Notes under the pieces: generated by a model | Seen by the model: the letters and a program-made list of their open reading frames with translations, nothing else | Databases searched by the model: none | Told to the model about the DNA's origin: nothing | NCBI RefSeq assembly: GCF_015832195.1 | Contig: NC_052028.1 | Coordinates: forward strand, 8,723,501 to 8,787,500 | Direction: 5' to 3' | Length of the DNA: 64,000 nucleotides | Origin: Motacilla alba alba | Taxonomy: Eukaryota; Chordata; Aves; Passeriformes; Motacillidae | Shown: piece after piece, positions 48,817 through 61,190 of the stretch | Position numbering within the stretch: the first letter of the stretch is position 1 | How the letters are laid out: every line of letters begins with the position of its first letter | Made by a program: the position numbers and the translations under genes

Positions 48817-49667
48817 CTAAAGCACCTAGTTTGAGTTCCGAGTGCTTGGTTCCCAAGGAGCAAGTTCAGGAGAACCTGCTGATTTCAAACCAGCTGAGCT
48901 TGAAACGGGTCTGCTCATCAGTGCAGTGCTATTTGCTGCTGTGATTTTAGCTCTGAGAGGATGGAGAAGTCACAGCAGCTGAGCAGAAGGCACTTGCCTA
49001 CCCCTGGGAGCTCTGGTGCCAGCCGTGCTGCTGGGGAGCTCCCGGGGCTGGGAGGTGCTTCCTGTGTGACAGATACTCCCGAGCTCTTAAAAGAAGTAGA
49101 TGGTGGCTGAATGGGAAGATGAGTCAGAGGGTAAAACCCCAGCCCTGTGGTACCCAGGGGTTCTCTTCAGCTCTGGGATGCTCGTACTTCCCCCTGCAGA
49201 CATACCGAGAGTGTGCGGTTTCCATTCTCCTGTCTTGACACTTCTTCACTTTGCGGCTGGGACTGGTGGTTCCCAGGATGTCATTTCTCCCATCCAGCAG
49301 CACCATGGTCCCTGGAGGACATCCTCCAGTCCTGTTGGAGCTTCTTCCCTTGGCTGCGCTCTTGCAGAGGAAGAGACATTTGGATGCAAATCCTGCACAG
49401 ACGAATTTCCATGCGAAGCTGATTGATCCAAATGCACCCACTGTAACTACTGGGAGTGGGAAAAGCTGGTAGAAAGACAATTAAAGTTTTTTTAAAAATA
49501 CGTGAGAATTGTTTTCTTGCATTTTTTTCAGCCTCTGGGTAGTTGTCTGTCCTGAGGACTGACTGGTGCTGGGGTAGGAGTGTGTGCAGATATTCGTATA
49601 GCAGTGCTTTGGTGCTGAGGTGAGTTTTCTGGACATGAAGTGTAATGTTCAATTTCTTTTGTTACAG

Positions 49668-49725
49668 ATGGAAGAAAAACGACGCAAGTACTCCATCAGC
49701 AGTGATAACTCGGACACCACTGACA
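49668..49725 (+). CDS. JADE2: JADE2 first coding exon (codons 1-19 plus one base)
   Basis: The exon encodes MEEKRRKYSISSDNSDTTD and the first base of a Ser codon. I recognise this as the N terminus of Jade-2 (PHF15); JADE1 and JADE3 begin differently. Jade-2 is a nuclear scaffold protein that, with ING4/5 and MEAF6, directs the HBO1 (KAT7) acetyltransferase to histone tails (family knowledge). The exon opens directly after a polypyrimidine tract and a ttacag acceptor, so the ATG is its first codon, and it ends at a gtaag donor in phase 1. The segment is basic then acidic and Ser/Thr-rich, probably disordered. No domain is complete here. The start is chosen because the match to Jade-2 begins at this Met and the acceptor leaves no room for an upstream in-frame codon in the same exon. 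Confidence 0.93.
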
Positions 49726-52135
49726 GTAAGACCTTTAATTCAAAGCTTTGAACAAGATTCACCTCCAGCAGTCAAAATGCTTGAATAATTACTTTACAAA
49801 GAGTGGAGGAAACTGCATTTACTGGGAAGTCTCTGCACAATGAGCAGTGTGCAGGGCTGGGTTTGTCAGAAATGCAGCAACAAGCTGATATCAATTTATT
49901 TAAACACTTGGCTGTGGCTCCTCTTAACTGATGAGAGTGTCTCCCTCGTGTGAAGAGAGGAGAGCTGCTGATTGCAGATCTAACCAAGCAGCAAACACCC
50001 TTTGTAGATGAGTTGTCCTTTCCTGTGAGCTGCAGCCTGAGACTAGTTTGCTCTTGATTTGGGTTGTACTAGAGGAAAGGGAAGTTTTTGCTGGAGTCAG
50101 AGTAAAACTGGAGCCGCATTGTTCCCCTCTTGCAAACTGAAGAGTGATGTGGGAAAAGGGATAAGGCTCAAGCCAGCAAAAGTTGCAAGCCCACGCTTGC
50201 TTTTCAACATCTACCTCACTTCATCCTCATTCAGGAAGGCACAGAAGCATGTGTTCAACAATAAACATGTGCAAATGTGCTGAATTTTGGCTATAAATAG
50301 AGCACTCCCCTCTCCCACTTACTCCAGGGTTTCACCCGCTGCAGACATACCGCAGTGCCTCAGTGCCTCAGTGTTCAGTACCCTCAAGGCACCAGCCTAA
50401 TCCCTTGTCTGGACTCTGGAGTTTCTTACTGGTTGCTCTTGGTTTCTTACAAATGTCACAGTAATTTCATCTGGGCCGTGCTGGGAATTTGCTCTCCACA
50501 CTTTACAGGATCTGGCTGCTGGATATCCAAGAACGAAAGGGACTTTAGTAAAGACACTAAACTTCTGGGCTTTTTCCTAACAGGATGATGGAGAGATTAC
50601 AGGGGGTTATGGAAAGGCTGATCTTGCTGGGTTTGGCTGCTGTTCCCACAGCTTCAGCCAAAAAAATTGTCAGTGTGAGTGGAGTTTGCACCACAGCTGC
50701 CGAGGGGAACCTGCTGTTGTGCTGCCAGCGGGGACCCCCATCCTGCTGGAGCCCAGGGGGCCTGGAGGCTGAGCTGCGCCTGCAGAAAGTGTTTCAGGCT
50801 CTGTCAACACGCTTGCTTCTCGTAAAATGAAACATCTCTATCTCAGAAAGGAGTTTGTTTTGGAAGCCATGCTCCAAACTTCCCGTCTCCTAATCCCCCG
50901 ATGCTCAAAGGCTTATGGAGCCGAGCCGTGCTCGCTGGCTTCGCTGCCTTTAGGGGGTAAGGCATCTTTAATCATGGTATTAAACAACATGGCCTTATCT
51001 CTGTGGGCCTTGGATATTTATGCTGCAGGTGATCTCTAGGCTTTTGACAAATGCTCTCCTGCAGGATAGTTGTAAACAGAGTGGTGACCTTCTTTTTCAT
51101 GTCTCTGCCAGGAAAGGGTGGTTGTGTGTTATCCAAGCCTGTATAGCTGTAGCATCACACTGTAGCTTGAGAAGAGGGGGTAAGGTGGAAATTAGTGGCT
51201 GATCTCTCCATGAAAGCTGTGGAGCTGCTGCTGCTGCACTGCTTGGAGCAGCTTGCTGAGTTAGGCAGCCTGTCCATGGGGCTGCATCGTGGGGATTCTG
51301 CTCTGGGCTTTGTCTACGCAATCCTGTCATGCTGTGAAGTGTTTTAAAGAATTTCATTTGTATGGAACCTTCTTTAATAACATCTGGCCTGTAACTTCAA
51401 AACACAAGCTGTCTTTTGGGAACAGGTGATGCCCCCATGCTTGGCCTTCATTTTGTGAAGTACAAGAAAGGGCAGTGCAAGCAAAGAGTACAGGTTGAGC
51501 TGGTGCCTCTTCCCCTGCCAGGAAAAGTAGGCATGTGAAATTTCCCTGGGCTCAGCTGCCTGAGCTGGTGGAAGAACAGTTTCCCACTGCAGTGGTACCA
51601 CAGCCTGATCCCTGAGTAAGCTCAGCTCCTGGCTCCATCGTGTTTGGATATTTGCTTATGTGCACAGTGTTGTTTCCTCCTTATCTAGCCCTCCAAGGAT
51701 AAAATCGGTATTTAATAGGCCTATTAAAAGTTATTTTGTTGCAATCTCACAGAAACATTTTTATATACTGTAATATGGAAGGGTACTCCTATACAGAAGA
51801 CTGAACTGTCATCATTATTATAGATAAATTCCAATGATCAATTTTTTATCTATTATTTACAAATACAGTCTTACATTTAAGTGATTATGACACAAATGTG
51901 TTGGAAATAAAGATCAGTAGTGTATGGTTCCACCACATTTCAGACTTTAGCTACCCTTCCCTTTTGGGGGTGGCAGCAGTGGTGATGATACTGCACAAAA
52001 AAAAGTCATGTCAAGATGTTATTCCACCTTAGTGCTGACCCAAAGTGTTGGCTGAGGCTGGAGCAGTGGGGCTGGTGAGGTAAGGAAAAGCTTTGACTCC
52101 TTCCCAGCTAACCTGTCTCTGTTGCTTTATTGCAG
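49726..52135 (+). other. JADE2 intron 2
   Basis: Bounded by gtaag and ttattgcag, splitting a Ser codon (phase 1). The sequence is unique, with an AT-rich section at 51650-51950. I saw no repeat element, RNA gene or extra exon. Confidence 0.85.
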
Positions 52136-52221
52136 GTCACACCACATCCACCTCCAGATGCTCCAAAATTCCAAACACCAAATCCCCCTGGTCACGGCAG
52201 AAGGAGAAGAAGCCCTCTGAG
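52136..52221 (+). CDS. JADE2: JADE2 second coding exon (residues 20-48)
   Basis: The 86-base exon follows a tgcag acceptor and ends in GAG before gtaggt. Joined to the previous exon it completes a Ser codon and continues HTTSTSRCSKIPNTKSPWSRQ, then KEKKPSE. The join keeps frame (58 + 86 bases = 48 codons) and ends in phase 0. The segment is Ser/Thr/Lys-rich and low in hydrophobic residues, so it is probably a flexible tail. From memory, the mammalian Jade-2 counterpart is a residue or two longer (extra residues after the STS stretch and around the NTK stretch), suggesting small indels in this disordered region. The conserved KKPSE ending is shared with other Jade proteins and leads straight into the conserved FRTDLITAMK block of the next exon. 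Confidence 0.93.
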
Positions 52222-55200
52222 GTAGGTGGGCTTTTAGGCTTTTCCCAAAAGAGAGTTTTCCCATGGGACTGCACTTGCCCAGATGTGGCGACCAGCGTGC
52301 CCATGGCTTCTGTGGGCAGCGGGTGCCAGGACAGGAGAAGGCAGAGCCATGCTGCAGAGCCACACCTCCCAACAGCTGTGTCACCCCGGCTGCCTGGGGA
52401 GGGAGCTGATGGGGACACACGGTGAGCATCTCTGGTGAAGGGTGGGGGTCCTTGTGCCCAAAACCACTGGGGTCCTGTGCCCACTCCATCCCTATTGAGG
52501 CAAGTAAAGAGAAGTTAAGTTTGGTGGGACTGGGAGTATTGGGGTGTCTGCCTGCCAAGATTCCCTGCTTTGGGGGCCCCCCTGGGTGCCCTTTTATTAA
52601 TGGCACAGGTCACAGCACTGGTGGCAGGGGAGGGTGATGGAGACTCCTCCCATGAACAAGGGGGAGGCGTGGAGAGCTGTGAAATGAGAGAGTGCACAGC
52701 TTAGCTGCAGATTGTGCTGTGTTGGTTCCCCCTGTCACAGGGCTCAAGGACATTAAGCTGAGGCCATCAGAGTCTGACCTTGCTGCAGGGTTTCCCCTCG
52801 CTGGTATGGGCAGTGCTGCCATTCTGGGGACACTGCCCAGGTTCACCTGCTGGCTCTGGTGCAGGGTCTGGGCCTTGCCTGGGAGGAGCTGTTTGTCCCC
52901 AGGACTGTTGGAAGGGGTGGTGCTATGTCCTGTTTTCCTTTCGTGCCTCGGATACATTTCCACTAGCCATGGAAACTATACCAGGCATGAGCTGCTGTTG
53001 TAGCAACCGCGGTGTTTGGCAGTGGTCATCTTCATTTCAGCAGCAGCGAGAGCAGAGCCAGAGGGACATTGTTCTCACATTCCCTTCCCTCTGCACTGGG
53101 GTCTGGAGTCAAACAGTGCTAAGTTTAGCAGCAGATGAAGCTGGCATGGCTCATGTGAACTCCCCATTTCACCTCTCCTGACGCTGTGGCCTGGTGAGCA
53201 CAAACCTCTGCAACATCCTCCTTTTGCATCAAGCTGAGTAGAGATTTTGAGGTTTTCCTGTGGTCACTGCTTGAATTACAGCTGCACTTGGTTCTTACTG
53301 CTCTGATAGGTTTACATTGAAATATCTGTGTTGGCAAAGGACACAGACTGAAAGAGTTGAAGTTATTTGTGCCTTGGGTAAAGAGAGGGACTGGAAGGCT
53401 GTTACTACCAGCCGAGTTAGTTGGAATTACTCCAGAGAGCAAGAACCAGGGTGCAGATGTCACTGACTGCTAACAAGACTGTTGGAAAATTGAATATTAG
53501 CATTGGTAATGTTGGGTTTTGGTTATAGATGTGTCTTTCAGTGTGGGTGCCGGGGAGATTTCTGTGAGCTGAATCCTCCTTTGGGAAGTGAAGCATTTGG
53601 GACATCTCCTTCTCCTGTGGTGCTGTTACCCCTCTCTGAAATAACTGCCCATCCCTGTGCCTGGTGTGTCCATAAAGGCCTTGGGTGAGCCCTTTAGGTG
53701 CTGTCGGGACTCTCTGCCACAGAGATGCCTCATGTTAGATGTGAGAAGATGTGACTCATGTCACAACAGTGTCAGAGGTGCCACCCTGCTGCTGCCCTGT
53801 AAAATACTTCTCCAAGAGCTGGGACATCTTTCTGCCTCACTGGTGCAGACACATTTTTGTCTTTAATATGAGTTAGTTTAATCAGCCATCTAGGATTTTA
53901 CCTGGCTGCTATTGAAGGTAAGTCCAGGATTCCAAGTGAAAATGCTTCTGGACTTGATGTAGTGTGGTAAGAGCTGGATCCAAGTTGCTGCTCTACAACA
54001 GCTAGAGTGAAAGCTAGGTATTAGCCCATGGCACCTGGGGAGACATCAGATGCCTGCAGAGGGCTCCTCCCTCTGCTTACTGCTCCGTTATCCCCTGAGG
54101 AGGGTTCTCAGTGAAATGGAGCTGTGGAACAGACAAAGTGGAGCAAAAGCTGAACAGTGCCCAGCTTAGCAACAGTTGGGACAGAAAGTGAACCTCCGTG
54201 GCTTATGTGAACTGAGACTCTAGGGGAATTTGGGGAGGCCATGTGTGATTACTCAGGCTGGAGCTCGGCCAGGATGCTCAAGCTGACAAACCATCTTGTA
54301 CAAAAGCATGGTGGGCACACAGGCAGATGGAGCAGTCCAGATCTCAGCTGCGCTCCCCTCACTGTGCATTGCCCCCGCACTTGCTGTGTCTGGGTCTGCT
54401 GGAAATCAGTGCCAGGTGAAACTCAGGGCTTTGTTGGAGGTTGGATAGAGTATCAGCCCAAGACTTGCAGCAGTGAGGGAGAGGGTTAGGAATCCACTCC
54501 AGTATGAATTTCCTCTCCAACAGCATCTTCTCAACTTTTCCATGAGTGACCCAACTTCTCCTCTTCCTGTGAGCACCCATGAACGTGTCTGGTCCAAGCA
54601 CTGTGGGGTTTGGCACATCCTCCCGGGAACACTGGGGGATTTCAGGCGTGGACTGTGACAGGCATCATGTCCTGTTGGAGCAAGTTCTGAGAAATGTAAA
54701 ACACAAACTACACCGCTATCAAACTACTTCACATGAAATAGTGAATCACCTTTTCTTTTGTCCATCCTGCTGAGGATGGATGTTGATCTCATCATCACTG
54801 ACAGATGGAAACCACAGGAGAATAAGAGGGGGAGCAGGATGAATGCATTAGCAGATACTGAACCCCCAGCCATTTTGGGTCTGGACACATCTTTTCAAAC
54901 CATAGCTCAAACTCCAGCTTTACACATTGTAGCTTTATGGGGAGCTGCAGTGGGTGCAGGTGTGTCCTGAGAGATGGCCATGCTGGAGGATGGGCTGGGG
55001 AAATGGCATTCGTGTGTGTGGGCCCACCAAGCTGTCCTGCCCTTCTCCAAGTCATGTCCCCATTTCTCTGGGAGCTGCTGTCCCAGGGAAGCAGGCATTC
55101 CTCCTGACAACCCGGGCAGGAGATAAAAAAAATCGAAAGCATTAGTGTTACATAGTTATTAGTCAGGTCAGGGGGTGATGTTTATTATGAAAGACTCTGT

Positions 55201-57989
55201 GAGAAGGGATTAACTATACACATTAAAAACCATCGGATACAAGGCATCTGGAAAAACAAGCTTCTTAACATGGAAAAGTACTGAGCTGTTTGTAAACATC
55301 CGCCAAGAGGCCATTGCCAGGGAGGGTGATTATATTTATCTGTGCCTGTCACGGGGCTCTGCCCGGGCTCTTTCCTGACTGTCCCAGGCACCAGGCCTCT
55401 GTCTTGGCTCTCTCCCTTGCAGAGGTGACAGTTGTCCTTCCCTGCCCCTTGCCTGGGCAGCAGAGCCTGCAAGGCTGGAACCTGATGCTGCTGGTGCCCT
55501 GGGCATGGCTGTGCTGCACTGCTTTGCCTGAAGGCAGAGGATGAACGTGGGCAGCTGCCAACAGCTTCTTGCATCTGCAGTGATAGCAGTACCAATCTGG
55601 TGATTTTAATTAATCTCATTAGTGCTCGTTTGTCTCTTAACTTGTCTGCAAATGGAGCGTGGTGGCTGGTCCCCATCTCCCCGGGTCCCTGCAAGGAGCT
55701 GCTGGTCATGCTCCCCACCCTGGGAGCTGCAAGGAGGGGATGCTCGCTCAGGTTATCCCTGCCATGGATCTGAATCTGCAGCAGGGAGTAGCACACGCCT
55801 GCAGCACGGATTTCTGCTTCTGTTAGTGGCACATCAGTGCAATCCTGCCCCCGGCTGTAGAGCTGCTGGGGATGTGAGCACGAGCCTCGCTGGTTTGACT
55901 GCAGTCTTCAAGCCTCTCTCCTGTTCCTGACAGGGAACAGTTGTCAGTGTCTAAGGAGAGAATCTAAGAACAAGGCAAGTGTGTAATGATAGTCTCTGGT
56001 TCTATCTGCCAGCTCCCAGCCATCAGCAGCCCAGGGACTCCCTCGGATGCTGCGTCTGAGTCACTGCCTTAGCTGCTGTGTTAGTCATTGCCTCCAGAGC
56101 TGTTTGAGATCCACAGTGCTCACCTGCACTGCTGGAATATATTTTAGAGGGACAAAAGCCTGCTTTTTTTGTGCAGAACACCTGCCTGCCAGCCCTCCAG
56201 CTGTCCTTTCTCAGCTGAAGAGCCCTGCACAGTCTGGGCTGTGCTGTGCAGGTGCTGCTCATCCCACCGGACATCCTCACTGCCCTTCTCCCTCACTCCA
56301 GACCTTCAGGAGGAGAGGGGACTGCAGCTGCAGGCAGGGCTCAGGATGAAGGGGAAACCACAGATTTATACAATTTACATTATTTTCTGCTTGCCTTGTT
56401 TAGATATTACTTCCGTGTTTTGAAAGGCGCCTTTTTATATCTCTTTACTAGGATTTAACTCTTTTCCCCTCTAAAAAGTAATTCTTACTGCGTTGGATCC
56501 TGGTTTTTTCCTCCTGTATTAGGTATATAATGACCCAGTGCAATGTGAATTTAGTTCCTGTACTCTCCTGTGCTTGGAGCAGAGCTTTAATGGATGTGGC
56601 CAAGCAAGACTGGACATGCTTTTATGGGGCTGGATGGGAGAAAATCCCTCTCTGTTGAAAGGTTTGACTGCAGTTTGGCTTTGTCAGTTTTCCCTTGCCA
56701 GTGTGGGGATAACAGATTAAAACCATTGTCTTCTGAATGCTGAGAAGGGCTGGACAAAAATGCTTCTTGTTCCTATTTTGAGTTCTGTTGTTCATTGAAT
56801 CTTTAACATCCAGCATTTCAAGAGGAAACAAGACTAGATGAAGAGATAGGAGGCTGGCTCCCCAGTTGGACATGGAAGTTCAGGATTTCTTCCCCACAGG
56901 CAGATAATATCTCCTTGCAAACACACTTCTGGCATTGCCACGCTTCAAAACCTTGCTACCGAGTATCAACTCTCTTCTCATTTTGGAAAGGGTTGGAAAA
57001 ATGTGATAGAGCAGCAGGGATGTAGGACTGGGAGGTCCAGAGGGGAGTGAGGTGGGGCAGCCAAGGCTGCACCGAGAGAGGTGCCATCTTGAGCTGATAT
57101 CAAGACAGTTTGTACAACCAAAACGTATTCTCAGGGCTCCCATTGTTCCCGTTGTTTTCTCTTTCTCTAAAAATCCTTGTGACTCATGAGCTATAACAAA
57201 CAATTTTATGCTTGAGAGAGTGAAGGGCTAAGAGAGCTGGCTGGCACTGAGGAGGGAGTCCTGTGCATGAGGCAGCTGGAGACTTCCCTGGTCCCAGTGT
57301 GGATGGAGGAAGGTGGTTGTGGCTGGGGGTGTGCAGGAGTCAGCTGCCAGGACTGCAGTCAGGGAGGGGAAAAAAGAGTGTTGAGCCAAAGCCTGAAGAG
57401 AACCTGTTATCTCAGTGTCAGGAAGCAGACCCACACCGTGCCTGCAGTGACCTGCTGCTGCCCCTGCTTGCTGTGGAGGGGTCACACTGTGGGATACCAC
57501 ATGGCTGCTGTGGGTGTGAGGGCATCAGGGAGGATTACAGTTCTGCTGGGTGATGGAAGGAGTGAATTCAAAGGTGAGATCTCAGATGCAGGCTGTGACC
57601 ATCCCTTCTCACCTCTCCTGCCCGCCCTCACCCTAGTGAGCGCTGTGTTCTCTGCACGCACTTCATTTTGGGCTTCTCTTCTCTCACATTGTGTACCGCT
57701 GCTTTGGAAAGAGTTCTTTTTGCTAAAACTTTTTAGGGACAGAGATGTTATTGTCTGTTGAAAAAATGGCATCCCATCCTGGGATTTGAAGGAGAAGGCA
57801 CTGAGCTTATTCCTCTGCCCCAGGAGCAAGGTCTGAAAGCTCCGAAGTCAGCCGAGTGCAGATGCAGGGGAAGATGTGTAACAGAATTCCTGCCAGCTCA
57901 GGAAGCCTGGTGTGCAGGGACCCAGCCTGCTGGAGCCCATCTGTGCTGGGCTGAGCTGCCTGGTCCCTCAGGAGCTGTTTTCTCCTGGG

Positions 57990-58110
57990 CTGGCTTGCAG
58001 CAGGCGCCTGGAGCCGAGCACCCGTGCCGGGGGATGCCGGGGCCGTGCCGCCTCGCCGGGCGCGCTCGGCTGCGCCGGATCCGGCCCGGCAGTCCCCGGG
58101 CTGGCTGCTG
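57990..58110. promoter_or_regulatory. Small CpG-rich cluster in JADE2 intron 3
   Basis: About 120 bases with many CpGs (several CCGG and GCGC sites) stand out from CpG-poor surroundings. It is too short for a classic CpG island. It could be an alternative promoter or an intronic regulatory element; it could also be chance GC enrichment. Confidence 0.3.
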
Positions 58111-59779
58111 CTTTAAAAGCTAATTAAACCCAGTGCTAGACGAGTGTTTCTTTTCATTTCGATTTAAAGCCCAAAACAGATCCGGCTCTTTGGCTCTCGC
58201 CCAGGAGCTGGTTTCGTACCAGAGGAAAGTCGTTAGCGCGGGATCGGAGTTTGGTGTTTTCGGGTGGGCTCTTTGGGGCAAAGGGGATTTTTGGCAGGCT
58301 CAGACCCACAGTACAGTCACTGGGAAAGCCAAGTCCTTGACAGAGCACATGGAGTGGGAATGAATGGCAGGGAGATTGCTGGCCACTTCATTAAGAGGGG
58401 TTTGTGAGTGAATCACAGAGCATAGAAATTGATGTGAGAATTGTATGGAAAGCTGGTGGAGAGGCCCTCAGAGGGGCTGGGTGGTGATGGGGCAGAGGCA
58501 GAGAAGGAGGAGAATGCTGGAAAGCAGCACATCCTGGGAGTCCTTAGCTAAGGGAGGGATGGGGAGCAGCATTTCTGATGCCTCATGGCATGTCCATCAT
58601 CCTTCCTGTTGTGGTGAGGCACTGTGGGCCTTGGCATCTCCCTGGGGTACCTGTTTTTCTCTGGGGTTGTCCAGCTATTGGACAAATTGATGCTGGTCCA
58701 TGGAGAGCTCCCAGAGATGCCTCACAGGGCACAGGGAGAGGCTGCAGGGCTGTGTCCAGTGGGAGAAGCAGCAGATCCTCACCAAGGTGGAGCAGCTGAT
58801 GTAAAAGGTGCCAGGGGCTCAAGGAGGAGCCAAATCCAGCCCCTGCCTTTTAGGTTTCTGCCGTACCTGCAGGAGCATCCTTCCAATGCCAGGCTGGATC
58901 CAAGTGACATGCTGGGATGTGAACATCAGAGGATGCTACACTTAATGAGCTCAGGGTTTGTTTGGTTTTGGGGTTTTTTTGAGATGTAAAAGCAACACAG
59001 CTTTTGCTTCAAAATAGCAAATTACAGAGATTACAAAAGTACTGACGTATTATTGGGGAGCAGCATGGCTTTGGTGCCCTAGTGACTTCACATGTTACTG
59101 GACTGCCAGGACTGGCTCTACTGGTGTGTCAGTCCAACACCACAAACTGGTGGGCAGCAAGGATGGGGAGGTCCTAGGGGTAGTCCAGGCTTGCCTGGCC
59201 TGTGGGATACAAGGGAGATTAAGGTTTTCCCCGCGTTCCTTTCTTTGCCTGGAGCCTGAGGCTGCACAACCACACCAACCTGGTGTGGACTCCATGTGCA
59301 TTTCTTTTGGAAATAGGAAGGAAAAAATATCTTGGGATTTTGAAATTTCACATTCTTCTCCTCGTCTTTCAAGCTGACAGTAACAAAGGGAGAGGCTGGC
59401 CCTGGACACTGGTGTGATGCATCTCTGAGCATCACTAAACCTCCATGAGGTTCCTGAGCGAGCAGAGGTAATAAAGGAACGTCTTGGTTTGGCCTTTCCC
59501 ATTGCTGGCAGATCGATAGGCAATAACTGAGATCCCATTCAGGGCTGAAAGGGAAGGACAGAGCCTGGCCAGGGCTGTGGTGGTGGCGGGGGGAGCGGGT
59601 GCAGGGCAGCAGACAATCTGTCAGCTCCCACGGCCGGGGAGAAACAGTAAACACTCCTATTGAGGGAAAATTGCTTGTTTTCTGGTACCCAACTTTCTCT
59701 TCATCGCCAGGTCCTCGGTTCATCAGTGCCCAATTTATCCTTTATTTGGTTTTCATAAATAATTCAGAAGAGTTTGAGT

Positions 59780-60200
59780 AGAATAATTGAGTCTTTTCCC
59801 AACCCTAATCCCAGACAATTCAAAACAAAAAGACATTTAGATTACAATTTGAGCGTATTAGCTGTTGGGAGATTTCCAGACAACTGATCTGCTTTCCTTT
59901 ACAATTTCTGGGCTGTTCTATCATTTCTAAAGTGTTCTGCTTTGATAGTTAATAATTTGAGCATATCCAGTTCTTCATGAAAAGACAGAGGCGTCGCTGT
60001 GATAAAGTGCGGGCGCGCGTGCTGCCGTCGGATGGGTGAGCTTATCTGTTTTCCAAGAAGGACTAAATAAATGAAGTAGTGAGATTGCAAATCCAGCCTG
60101 CCTTATCTTCAGGGAAATAGATACAATCGTGCTTATTTGGCTTAAAATTAAAACTAAGCTTCTATTCTGATGCGAGCTGAAAGGCCAGAAGGGATGAATT
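59780..60200. promoter_or_regulatory. Candidate intronic enhancer with GATA-type motifs
   Basis: An AT-rich block has GTGATAAAG (near 59999), GCTTATCTG (near 60040) and CCTTATCTTC (near 60102), all fitting the WGATAR/YTATCW consensus, around a short CpG-dense core near 60009-60035. No repeat signature is visible. Enhancer function is inference; conservation was not tested. Confidence 0.3.
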
Positions 60201-60957
60201 TGGGGAAGACTTAATTCAGGAAACCACAGGCTTGGGATCTGCACCATGCAGAGGGAGAAGTTACACCAAGGGCTCGTCCCATTGCTGTGCGGGCTCCTCC
60301 ACCTCCCTCTTCATCAGTAGGAGGAGGGCGATGGGCCAGGATTTTGACACTGTTCCATGGGTGACCAGCCCTGCTGTTATCCAAAAAGACAGAGCTTGTC
60401 ACCTCGCTGGTGTCACCTGGTGCTGACCTAGCAAAAGAAAATGGTGAATTTTGCTTGGGGTAAGGGTCTGGGAAGGCCACAGCTGCTGTGGGTGCCCAGA
60501 GGCCTCAGGGCAGGGTGATGATGTGGCTGGACCCTCCCAATGGTTGGTTGTCCTGCAAAGGGCAGTCCCACTCCCAGTCTCACTCCCAGTGTTCTCCACT
60601 GCTCTGGAGCTGGCTGTCGCCTCTGTGCACTGAGGTGGAAGCAGAAGCACACTGCCACCCTGCCCCGCACTGCCAGCACTGCCCTGATCAGCTTCTGGCA
60701 GAACTGGGTGTATTTGCCTGCATGAAAGAAGAATGCAATGCTCCTGTACCCCAGAACATCAAAGGAGGAGCCCTCAGGAGGCAACTGAGCTGGCATTGAG
60801 GGAGGAGGGTACTCACATGTCAGCAGGATCCAGTCCAGGTCGTTCAGAAAAGCTTTTGGGTGCCCTGCACCTTTGGAACCATTCCTGCTTGCCTTTGCCC
60901 ACAAATCCCTCGGGCATGTGTCTTCAAAACAGTATTTTCTATAACAGTATTGTGCTG

Positions 60958-61190
60958 TTGCCAGGGGAAGTTTAGATTGAATATTAGGAGAAAGTTTTTC
61001 ACTGAAGGGGTGGTTAAGCACTGCCACAGGCTGCCCAGGGCAGTGGTGGAATCACCATCCCTGGGGGGAATTAAAAAGACATGTGGATGTGGCTCTTGGG
61101 GACATGGTTTAGTGCTGAGCTTGGCACTGCTGGGTTGACAGTTGGACTCGATGATCTTGTAGGGCTTTTCCAACTTGAATGATTCTGTTC
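60958..61190 (+). mobile_element. CR1 LINE 3' fragment in JADE2 intron 3
   Basis: Sense-strand CR1 blocks: gaatattaggagaaagtttt, actgccacaggctgcccagg, gtggtggaatcaccatccct, ttgacagttggactcgatga, tcttgtagggcttttccaac and a terminal gattctgttct. This is the subfamily with the long TGGxxGTGGCxCTTGGGGACATGGTTTA-type 3' UTR. It is inserted in the same orientation as JADE2. Confidence 0.92.

Larger units (their letters stand above)
43224..49667 (+). other. JADE2 intron 1 (proposed)
   Basis: The first 0.9 kb is still CpG island. Beyond 44.1 kb the DNA is unique and mixed in composition, with a secondary CpG-rich cluster at about 45650-45950, a 21-base T run at 45983-46003 and a T-rich low-complexity tract at 48726-48816. 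No CR1 element and no frame resembling a known protein were seen. The ORFs present are short, overlap on both strands and lack acceptable exon boundaries. Confidence 0.5.
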
